DNA of 26,176 nucleotides from Phallusia fumigata (lineage: Eukaryota > Chordata > Ascidiacea > Phlebobranchia > Ascidiidae). Made by a program: the position numbers and the translations under genes. The stretch lies in the NCBI GenBank assembly GCA_008931825.1, contig QXVZ01029192.1, positions 1 through 26,176 of the forward strand, read 5' to 3'. How positions within the stretch are numbered: the stretch's first letter is position 1; the number at the start of each line of letters is the position of its first letter. The notes beneath the pieces are model-generated. The model was not told where the DNA came from. It was given only the letters and a program-made list of their open reading frames with translations, and searched no databases. Positions 20,201 through 26,176 of this stretch are shown in pieces.

Positions 20201-21653
20201 TAATCACGCAAGGTCGCTCGGATAAGGGAGCACTGTGAACGCCCTGTGTTGTGTTCTTCGGTTGGAAAATACGCCAATGTGGACATAACCTTTGAGCGCA
20301 AACGGCCGTTACATAAGAATTGTTGGCCACACGTAGACGAGTGTCGCGGAGTGCGATGTTGCAACGTACATCGGGTGGCAATTGTAGGCGCGCGCGGATA
20401 AATCATTAAACGACTGCGCTGGAGGGCTAGAAGTGTAAATACATGTATCGGGTTATGCTATCACGTCCCTGGTGAGGGCCCACTATCAGGCAATGGGTGT
20501 TCTCATATTCAAGTGTCCACGACTACATGGGACCCCGCGAAGCCCGTGTCCGAGGCGCCCGGTAGCGGAAAAGTATCAGACAAACGCCGCAACGTTACAC
20601 CAGAACTCAAGGGCCGGCGTTGAGATGGATACAAGACATGCACGTAAATGCGTTCCCACACTTATAGGCGGGGGTCGCTAACTGTCAAGTGCTCATCGAT
20701 AATTGTTCGAACCGCTGACACAAACCTGCTATCTCAGAGGGGGTAGTAACAGTCACAGTATTCGACCACAAATGTTAATGACAAACGGTCTTCGCGAAAC
20801 CGGCCCGTCGACTGTCCGCAGGTTTGCCTTCCACTTATTTTTAAGGTGCTTGGCATATTTACACACGCGATAAGGCCTCGCGGCAACAATGCGTCGGTTA
20901 TGCCAGGATGATAAGAAAAAATGTTGCCGCAAAGAGTCATATACAAACACACAAATCACGTTGCCGACATTTTAAGACAAAAATCCAAAAACGTCAGGTA
21001 TTTTAGAGTGATACATGTACAAAACGAACAAACGCTTTTGATTCGTGTGAGTTTTAAACTTGACATTTTGATTTTCAGAGTGGGTCAAATGGTGGCCAAG
21101 GCCTGTCTGGAATGAATGGAGTTCCCATGGTCGCAACCGAGCCTGTACGAAACGACGTGGCGGTCGCCAACACAGTTGAAGTACAAAATTACCAGCAGCC
21201 AGCATGGAAAGCGCTCAGCGACTTTGCTCTGCAGAGTGAAATCGAACAACCGGCATTTCAACAATTGGTAAGTAAGCTGCAGAACCACTTAGGCGTGCTT
21301 CACTGATAAGACCTTGAAACAACCAGATAACTTAAAAAGAATCTGTTGAAAATGGAACCTGATTTTTTGTAGACATATAAACTTGTCCCGAAAAAATTAT
21401 TCGACAAGATTCTAAATCCAAAATACATTGTTTCCTGTTAAAAAGATGTCGGAACCTACTCAGCTCTTGCTGGACATGTCTAAACGAATGTAATTTGTGC
21501 TTGTAGGTCAGCAATTTCTCCGACCACAACCAAAGCTCGATGTCGGATTCGGAGATTAGCAGCATTCCCTCCGTTTCCTCAGCTGGCCATGAACCCGGCA
21601 ACCACTGTTCGACCCCTCTTACCGTTGAATCGCACATGACCGCATGCAGCTAG
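8170..21653 (+). CDS. isl: Islet-class LIM-homeodomain transcription factor (joined from 6 exons)
   Basis: Joined exons: 8170-8221, 14780-14969, 18124-18332, 19484-19881, 21079-21267, 21507-21653 (1185 nt, 394 aa plus TAG). Seen: LIM1 zinc ligands C25, C28, H47, C50, C53, C56, C75, D78; LIM2 ligands C87, C90, H109, C112, C115, C118, C137, D140; a homeodomain at 204-263 with WFQNKR (Q50 and N51 present); a Gln-rich stretch at 270-279; and a segment at 298-335 ending in [10 protein letters not shown] that is diagnostic of Islet proteins. Known of the family: Islet proteins are nuclear DNA-binding regulators. They bind LDB/NLI through the LIM domains, and bind LHX3-type partners through the C-terminal segment, to specify motor neurons, other neurons, and heart or endocrine progenitors. 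Vertebrate ISL1 is 349 aa, so this protein is somewhat longer. Inferred: the true N-terminus may lie upstream of 8170. Paralogue (ISL1 versus ISL2) cannot be assigned and is probably not meaningful in an invertebrate. Confidence 0.96.
8540..8563. repeat. 12 bp perfect tandem duplication in intron 1
   Basis: AAAACATAGTGT occurs twice head to tail. It lies in the AT-rich start of intron 1, close to a second small duplication at 8601-8632. Probably local replication slippage. Confidence 0.9.
8601..8632. repeat. 16 bp imperfect tandem duplication in intron 1
   Basis: GTTAACAGGAAACAAT is followed directly by GTTAACAGAAAACAAA (two mismatches). Each unit carries a GTTAAC palindrome. Probably slippage; no known element is recognised. 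Confidence 0.85.
9479..9538. repeat. 10 bp perfect inverted repeat with 40 nt spacer
   Basis: The left arm TTAACCCCTT (9479-9488) pairs perfectly with AAGGGGTTAA (9529-9538). Pairing continues inward for GCC/GGC after a 2-nt bulge. The DNA could form a hairpin. There is no flanking target-site duplication or longer terminal repeat, so I do not call it a transposon. Confidence 0.8.
10612..10723. repeat. 112 nt duplicate, copy A (left of N at 10724)
   Basis: By eye it is identical to 10725-10836, with the N exactly between. Unmerged overlap of two contig ends; the identity suggests the same haplotype or a locally invariant one. Confidence 0.93.
10725..10836. repeat. 112 nt duplicate, copy B (right of N at 10724)
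   Basis: Second member of the pair with 10612-10723. It continues into unique intron 1 sequence. The 108-codon frame spanning both copies is an artefact of the joint. Confidence 0.93.
11195..11304. repeat. 110 nt duplicate, copy A (left of N at 11305)
   Basis: Matches 11306-11415 at equal length with about 6 substitutions (roughly 5.5%), the most divergent pair in the window. The N lies exactly between the copies, indicating unmerged allelic contig ends. Confidence 0.92.
11306..11415. repeat. 110 nt duplicate, copy B (right of N at 11305)
   Basis: Second member of the pair with 11195-11304. Three of the differences are adjacent or nearly so (CTTCGTCG versus CTTTTGCG). Confidence 0.92.
13771..13881. 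repeat. 111 nt duplicate, copy A (left of N at 13882)
   Basis: Matches 13883-13993 at equal length with about 3 substitutions (2.7%). The N lies exactly between the copies. Same explanation as the other joints. Confidence 0.93.
13883..13993. repeat. 111 nt duplicate, copy B (right of N at 13882)
   Basis: Second member of the pair with 13771-13881, followed by unique intron 1 sequence leading to the LIM1 exon. Confidence 0.93.
14780..14969 (+). CDS. isl: Islet coding exon 2: LIM1 domain
   Basis: The acceptor is TTTTTAACAG ending at 14779 and the donor is GTAATT at 14970. The exon is entered in phase 1 and left in phase 2. It encodes the whole first LIM domain, from CVGCG through [13 protein letters not shown], very close to other Islet proteins. 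The two zinc fingers have ligands C25, C28, H47, C50 and C53, C56, C75, D78. In the family, LIM1 and LIM2 together bind the LIM-interaction domain of LDB cofactors. The segment just before it (DPCHIPL) replaces the Lys-rich PPKKKRL of vertebrate ISL1. Confidence 0.96.
14970..18123 (+). other. Islet intron 2 (3154 nt)
   Basis: GTAATT...TTTCAG intron between LIM1 and LIM2. Much of it is GC- and CpG-rich, which makes long open frames common by chance. Examples are 15431-16054 on the + strand (207 codons) and the stretch 17690-18123 that runs into exon 3. No protein family is recognisable in either. A 26 bp-period tandem repeat lies at 16998-17042. Confidence 0.88.
16998..17042. repeat. Two-unit tandem repeat, 26 bp period, in intron 2
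   Basis: CAATTAGGCACCAAACACA at 16998-17016 recurs at 17024-17042 with one change. Each unit contains a CAATTA core of the kind homeodomain proteins can bind, but two sites prove nothing. Confidence 0.8.
18124..18332 (+). CDS. isl: Islet coding exon 3: LIM2 domain
   Basis: The acceptor is TGTGTTTCAG ending at 18123 and the donor is GTAAGC at 18333. Phase 2 in (AG + G = Arg) and phase 1 out. It encodes [19 protein letters not shown] through the ADHEVV end of LIM2, with all eight ligand positions present: C87, C90, H109, C112, C115, C118, C137, D140. The exon encodes exactly one domain, an exon arrangement that, as I recall it, is shared with vertebrate ISL1. The reading frame is also open for 434 nt upstream into the intron, described separately. 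Confidence 0.96.
18333..19483 (+). other. Islet intron 3 (1151 nt)
   Basis: GTAAGC...TTTAG intron between LIM2 and the homeodomain exon. It contains no recognisable exon or repeat. A 175-codon open stretch on the - strand (18938-19465) has no recognisable features and is probably chance in GC-rich DNA. Confidence 0.9.
19484..19881 (+). CDS. isl: Islet coding exon 4: linker and homeodomain
   Basis: The acceptor is TTGTATTTAG ending at 19483, phase 1 (G + GC = Gly). The donor is GTGAGA at 19882, phase 0. Residues 152-203 form a Gly/Pro/Ser-rich linker that ends in a basic patch (AKRKDGK). Residues 204-263 (19642-19821) are a 60-residue homeodomain with R206, W251, F252, Q253, N254 and R256 in the expected places. 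The stretch [20 protein letters not shown] is identical to my recollection of vertebrate ISL1. Two family-conserved prolines are changed: Cys at homeodomain position 24 (codon TGT) and Ser at position 42. After the domain comes EQQAKQQQQ, a longer Gln run than I recall downstream of the homeodomain in ISL1. Confidence 0.97.
19882..21078 (+). other. Islet intron 4 (1197 nt)
   Basis: GTGAGA...TTTTCAG intron between the homeodomain exon and the LIM-binding exon. The exon 4 frame stays open past the donor to about 20127, but the read-through sequence has no family similarity. The 3' half is AT-richer. Nothing else is recognisable. Confidence 0.9.
21079..21267 (+). CDS. isl: Islet coding exon 5: LIM-binding segment
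   Basis: The acceptor is ATTTTCAG ending at 21078 and the donor is GTAAGT at 21268. Phase 0 at both ends. It encodes SGSNGGQG, then [19 protein letters not shown], then [20 protein letters not shown] and [11 protein letters not shown]. This is the conserved Islet C-terminal region. In vertebrate ISL1 this part binds the LIM domains of LHX3 inside the motor-neuron complex. Relative to QPPW in vertebrates, the sequence here is QQPAW, one residue longer just before the Trp. Confidence 0.95.
21268..21506 (+). other. Islet intron 5 (239 nt)
   Basis: Short GTAAGT...TTGTAG intron between exons 5 and 6. Both ends lie in phase 0. Reading straight through would reach TAA soon after the donor (at 21271-21285 in the listed frames), so it must be removed to give the full C-terminus. 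Confidence 0.9.
21507..21653 (+). CDS. isl: Islet coding exon 6: C-terminus and stop
   Basis: The acceptor is GTGCTTGTAG ending at 21506, entered in phase 0, and the exon runs to TAG at 21651-21653. It encodes [19 protein letters not shown] and then a Ser/Pro-rich tail of about 30 residues ending in MTACS. The opening VSNFS matches the LVNFS that follows the Islet LIM-binding segment in vertebrates, confirming the frame. The remainder of the tail aligns only loosely (SEISSIPS against the SEVASMSS stretch), as is usual for this fast-evolving end. Confidence 0.93.
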   Translation, partial: VSNFSDHNQSSMSDSEISSIPSVSSAGHEPGNHCSTPLTVESHMTACS

Positions 21654-22985
21654 CTGGCTAAGGTGCACTGCCGTCTACCCGCAAGAGGTCACACCCAAGA
21701 CCATGCAACTTCGAAAAGTAAAACACTTCGGTGTGGAAGAACATAAAAGCACAACACGCGCCCCTTAAAGCTTCCAATACATCGATAGCGTGCTTGTCGT
21801 TACTGAACGTCCTTTGGAGGCTGCTTTCTTCTTCTGGCATTACAATGAAAAACGCTAGAGGCAGTACAGAGCGCACGTTTTTACAAATTATGAGGATTTC
21901 TTACATTTACTGTAGGCTACATGCTGCTTGAACAATCGAGCAATCGCGTTTGCAGTTTGACCCTGTACGTGTTCGTCCTATTAGTCTGTTTAGTGTTTTC
22001 TTTTATTTCCTATTGTTGTTATTACTTATTATTATTATTATTATTATTATTTCCGTGTGTCCTTGACTGCTGGCCTTGTCGATGTAGGGACGCGTGTGCT
22101 GCTTGGTTTCTGTGTATAGTATTTAAACTAGCCATGTATTTATTCGGGACTACTACAGTTTCCGCTCCATTTCAATCAACCCAACCATATTTCGGCGCGA
22201 CACGTGCAGTATTCTACAATCGCTGTTTCCCTAACGCATTAGTTCCGCGCAAAAGACTATAATATATTCTTGACGAATATTCCCAAAACGTTATAAAAAA
22301 CGCTTGGACGAGTGCAAAAAAGTCAACTCGCCTTTTGTTACGACCCCGCCCGTTTCTTCTTTTATTTTCCTGCGCTGAACGATCGTGTACACCTCTGTCC
22401 GAACACGTGCACACAACAAAATGCATGCAAATATTGCAAAGGGCGCCAACCCCAACCCTGTGTTGTGTTTATTTTGAGTAGATCGTCCTCGTAGCGAGCG
22501 TGGGTCGACGCTGGGACCTGTCCCGGCTCACCACCGCTGCGCTTGTGATGAAGCAAATACAGAGAAACTCTATCCATGACTCGGCGCTTTGCTGTGTGAT
22601 TCGAGGGATAGTAGAAAGGGACTTAAACAAACAGAAAACAGATTTAATGTTAGGGGTGAACTGAGGCCTCCGAGAACTTCCCGTGAGATTCTAGCTGGGT
22701 TTGTGTTGGTTTACACAGGCAAATAATCGATTATCGCTGCGGGAACTTCCACGAAATATTTGCAGACAAGCGCTGTGAATTAAGTGGATTGCCTTCGGTT
22801 AATGAGTTTTCGGTTGAAACAAACTCTTAACAAGACACAAAGAGTATCTCCGACCGTGGGAACACAAGAAAATGTGATACCGAACGTACAACAACAAATA
22901 TTAACATTTAGGAATCAATTTGCTAGGTTGATATTATGAGAGCCGCGGACAATTCAAACACAATTATCCAAATAGCAACGAGTAC
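21654..22985 (+). other. Presumed Islet 3' UTR and proximal 3' flank
   Basis: No gene is seen. From about 21920 the + strand becomes T-rich, with ATTTA-like motifs (TGTATTTATTC near 22136), as is common in 3' UTRs of regulatory genes. I find no AATAAA or ATTAAA in this stretch. The variant AATATA at 22261-22266 is the best poly(A)-signal candidate and is weak, so the 3' end of the transcript is undefined. Confidence 0.4.
22026..22051. repeat. (TTA)8 microsatellite
   Basis: Eight perfect TTA units and a trailing TT in the presumed 3' UTR or flank. Confidence 0.92.
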
Positions 22986-24581
22986 TATTGGTGCAAAAGT
23001 TGATAAATGGCGTCCACGTGGAAACGGGAATCGCACGCCCTATGTTCCACGAATCGAGTAACAGAAAAAATGCAGTGGCGTTCAATAATCCCCAACCTAC
23101 CCATTTTCTGACTACAAACTGCAGCCACAACGGCATGCGTGCCTTCGACATGTGGGGTCCCAATGCCGTTTCTCCGGTCAAGGTCAATGAACGGCAGTTG
23201 CCCCTTTACCCAAGCGGAGAAAGCGGTCGTGCCGGGTGAAGTGAGCAAACCAAACACGCCGGCACAGGGCTGCGTCTTTATCCTGCTGACGACAATGTGC
23301 ACGTCACCGGCCGTCAATTGATTTACAGTTGGGCCTTGACAGCTTATGACCCAAAAGCAAAAGATTCGGGTGTCTGGTTGCGTGCGGCGATGGCATGCAG
23401 ACACTTCGAACCCTGGTTTCGCCTCGTGCATGTGCCGAAAATTTGGGGCCAGCGCAAAAATTCGGATCCAAAGAATGTGAGATTTGTGAACAAAAAAATA
23501 CGGGAAAAAAGCGACACAGTCTTAAGCAAGTTCGAAACTTTCCCTCTTCTGTCCCTAAATACCGCTAGAACATAAACGTTTAAACAGGAATTCGGAAATA
23601 AATACCCGCAACAGCTTGTATCACATGGATCATGCTACGCATTATCGTAAATCGTGAGTCAGCATGGTGGGAGAGCGAAATCACATCAAAACATCCGAGT
23701 TTCGCGAAAAGATCACATTTCCAAAACTCTAAAGCGGTCAATAGTAGACTTAGTCAATAGTAGACTTAAAAGAAAATTTAAGCAATTATGTACAGTAAAA
23801 CTTACGTCGCACAAACACTCCCTCAGAGGTCTGTGGTTTAATTCGCGGCATGTTTCCATCCAGCGGAAAACACCATTGTGTGTACGACTATACGGGCGTT
23901 GGCAAGGTACTGGCGCCAGAAGGGTCTCTCACGCGGTGATACGGAGGGCGGTAGACCATTCACAACATGTCCAGTGCTACATCACAAGCGTGTGAAGGAA
24001 AACTGTTTATTGGGGCAAGCCGGCACAGAAATAGGTTGTTGTTGCTGCGAAGCATGTCGCAACGTTCCCGGCGCATCGACGCGGCGTGTCGACAGCAGCA
24101 GTTACAAGCCGGCGACACGACTGGGCGCTGGGCAAAGGCTCCCGAACCGTGTTCGCTATCTCACCTGTCAGGATAAGGCGACGTACTGTGAAGATGCGGT
24201 CGAGAAGCTGGCAAACACACAAACACCGTCGAACAACAATCGTGAATGGTGGTTTGCTGTTCGCCGGACAGCGGTCATCCACCGACGAGGGCCAGTTATT
24301 ATCATTGTGATTGGCATGGTTTCAGACACGATGGTGCAGCGCTTTATTTCTTCTGAACCGGCCAAATTTTTGTTTCGGACATTTTGATTGTCGCGCCATT
24401 TTGTTTGATTTTGTTGAACAAAAAAATGTAAATGGCTCAAGTAGCAGTAACAGATTGGTTCGACAAGCTGTGTATGAGTTTGAGAAGGTTATTTACAAAA
24501 AATGTCACAAAATTTTGGCCGGCTGTTACGAGAATACAAAAAAAACAAAGAAACCATTACACAAAAAAGTCTATGGATGGG
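22986..24581. other. Downstream intergenic DNA, no gene seen
   Basis: Open frames of 148 codons on the - strand (22985-23431) and 169 codons on the + strand (23878-24387) show no domain, no repeated motif and no splice-linked partner. They are probably chance. Confidence 0.55.
23737..23768. repeat. 16 bp perfect tandem duplication
   Basis: GTCAATAGTAGACTTA occurs twice head to tail, in intergenic DNA downstream of the Islet gene. Probably a recent slippage event or a joining artefact; no N is present here. Confidence 0.92.
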
Positions 24582-24821
24582 AGCTGGAAACGCAATTTCG
24601 GAAATAAACTGTTACGCAACACATTAGCGTTCGGTAACAAACCCAGTCGGACATACTTGAAATGCACAAGAACAACCGCAAATAGTTGTCGCAAGCCGGC
24701 GGTGGCCCTTCACGCGAGGTGTCAATACCAAACAGGATGTAGCACCATGGCTTTTATCCGATCACAGATTAATTGGGATCGAGGGGCATTGGGTTCAAGG
24801 GCGTCTGTCAACCGGCGGGCG
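24582..24821. repeat. 240 nt duplicate, copy A (left of N at 24822)
   Basis: By eye it is identical to 24823-25062, with the N exactly between. Unmerged contig-end overlap. The 138-codon frame that crosses the N is an artefact. Confidence 0.94.
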
Positions 24822-24822
24822 N

Positions 24823-25062
24823 AGCTGGAAACGCAATTTCGGAAATAAACTGTTACGCAACACATTAGCGTTCGGTAACAAACCCAGTCGGACATACTTG
24901 AAATGCACAAGAACAACCGCAAATAGTTGTCGCAAGCCGGCGGTGGCCCTTCACGCGAGGTGTCAATACCAAACAGGATGTAGCACCATGGCTTTTATCC
25001 GATCACAGATTAATTGGGATCGAGGGGCATTGGGTTCAAGGGCGTCTGTCAACCGGCGGGCG
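24823..25062. repeat. 240 nt duplicate, copy B (right of N at 24822)
   Basis: Second member of the pair with 24582-24821, starting AGCTGGAAACGCAATTTCGG directly after the N and continuing into unique GC-rich sequence. Confidence 0.94.
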
Positions 25063-26176
25063 TCGAGTTCCCGCTGTTATTCTTCTCCGTGCAATTGATT
25101 CCACTTGCATCCGGCATTCCCTGAGAGCGATGTGGCGTCGTCGTTCGCCTGGAAGCGGCCAAGTCTCCCCGGCGTCGGCGTGGAGAGCACGCAGGAGGGC
25201 GGGCAGGTGCATTGCGGGTGGTGTGAGAGTTTCTGACCGGCCGCACTTGATTGCAAGGCAGTCATTCCGGCGAGTTATTTTTAGGGTCCCTTTGAGAACC
25301 GGCGCTCAGTGCGCGTCGCAAGGCCACGGAGGCGATCAGGTTGCTGCTTCTGGGCCGCATGCAGGACGACGACTGTTATTGCAGACGTTGCGTGCTAGAC
25401 ATGGGCACCGGAATTGGGTCGGGAACATCCAGATCGCTGATTTGCGGGTGTTGACGAAGAGGCGAACCTAATACCTCTAACGGGGGTGATTTAAAAGCGA
25501 TTGAATGCTGCCCATCTTAGTAAGCGAAGCAACATGAGCGGTCGGCAATCGTAACTACAAAGTAGCACGAGCGCAAAACAAACATTTTCACAAAGGCGAC
25601 GTGAAAACCCAAAAGTCTTGTAACCGTTTGTTTTTGGTTTGCTTCTGAACAAAGACTTACGGTGTGCCTTACCAGTTTTCTCGTGGCAGATCTTGTCAGA
25701 AACGAGCTCGGGCAAAAAAACAACATCGGCACCGCTCCATGACACTCGGGAAAAAATAAACTTTGTCGCAAAACGTGGGGATTTCATCCATTCTGTGTCA
25801 GGCCCGGGGCACCGGAGCGATGCTGCGCACAAAGGGAGAAAAGTAAACGATACACGGCCGACAATCCCGCAAAAGACAAACCCACTCAGCGGGCAACAAT
25901 GGGGGCGGGATCCAATTGCAGACCCGTCACTTTTTATGGGGTTGCGTGGGTGTTGGGGCGTGCAGACCCCGGCGGGCGGGACAATGGCTGAATTAGCGAC
26001 AAGGGTGTCAGATACAACTCGAAACGTGTCAAAATCCCGAGTGCGTTCGTTGTTTCAGCAACAATGCGATTAAGAAGGGACACTTCATCACGGTTTATCT
26101 TTCCTTTAGAAAAATCAAGGGCCGGGCACTCGGCCACCGAATACTGGCGGTAACCTGGCACCCGCGCTTTCGTGCC
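25063..26176. other. Downstream DNA to window end, no gene seen
   Basis: GC-rich at first, then mixed. Open frames reach 144 codons (25639-26073, +) but have no recognisable family signature. An exon of a neighbouring gene cannot be excluded. Confidence 0.5.

Noticed and set aside
22985-23431. 148-codon open frame on the - strand downstream
   Set aside because: No domain or splice-linked neighbour; several other frames are also open over the same bases, which indicates low stop density and not selection.
23380-23470. tRNA-like GGGTTCGAAG box on the - strand
   Set aside because: The flanking bases do not form a T-arm stem or an acceptor stem, and no A-box sits at the right distance. Similar TTCGAAC matches at about 4498, 17252 and 20703 fail in the same way.
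23878-24387. 169-codon open frame on the + strand downstream
   Set aside because: No recognisable motif and no conserved-looking segment; not supported as a gene.
24432-24848. 138-codon open frame crossing 24822
   Set aside because: It reads through an N between two identical 240 nt copies, so it is an assembly artefact.
1-26176. A previously undescribed multi-gene system
   Set aside because: Only one gene is recognisable. The unusual repeated structure in the window is explained by haplotype-derived assembly joints.

Overview
This is a eukaryotic, animal window that carries one clearly recognisable gene: an Islet-class LIM-homeobox transcription factor (ISL1/ISL2 or tailup family) on the + strand. 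It is split into at least six coding exons between 8170 and 21653. All five introns have GT..AG ends, and the codon phase matches at every junction. The joined frame gives 394 residues from the first in-frame ATG: LIM1 (about 25-78), LIM2 (about 87-140), a homeodomain (204-263), a Gln-rich linker, the Islet LIM-binding segment (about 298-335) and a Ser-rich tail. CpG dinucleotides are plentiful throughout, which argues against a vertebrate. The protein and the large introns fit an invertebrate bilaterian. I cannot fix the phylum from the sequence.

Layout: 1-7956 is upstream non-coding DNA with no gene I can support. From 7957 to 8221 there is a coding-looking exon whose reading frame is open well before the first ATG at 8170. 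Intron 1 (8222-14779) is long and its first kilobase is AT-rich. LIM1 is exon 2 (14780-14969), LIM2 is exon 3 (18124-18332), the homeodomain is exon 4 (19484-19881), and the LIM-binding segment and C-terminus are exons 5 and 6 (21079-21267 and 21507-21653). From 21654 to the end lie the presumed 3' UTR and downstream intergenic DNA, again with no recognisable gene.

The most striking pattern in the window comes from the assembly. There are seven single-base N gaps. Five (5712, 10724, 11305, 13882, 24822) sit exactly between two adjacent copies of the same 110-240 bp sequence. Two more (2468, 2979) bracket a 510 bp segment that recurs 0.5 kb downstream. The copies range from identical to about 5% divergent. 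This is what unmerged contig ends from two divergent haplotypes look like, so the source is probably a highly heterozygous diploid. None of the joints touches a coding exon, but intron 1 and the flanks are artificially lengthened.

I found no operon, phage, CRISPR array, tRNA, rRNA or intact transposon. I see no convincing new biological system. The best biological leads are the probable N-terminal extension of the Islet protein, unusual homeodomain substitutions, and a long open frame running into the LIM2 exon.
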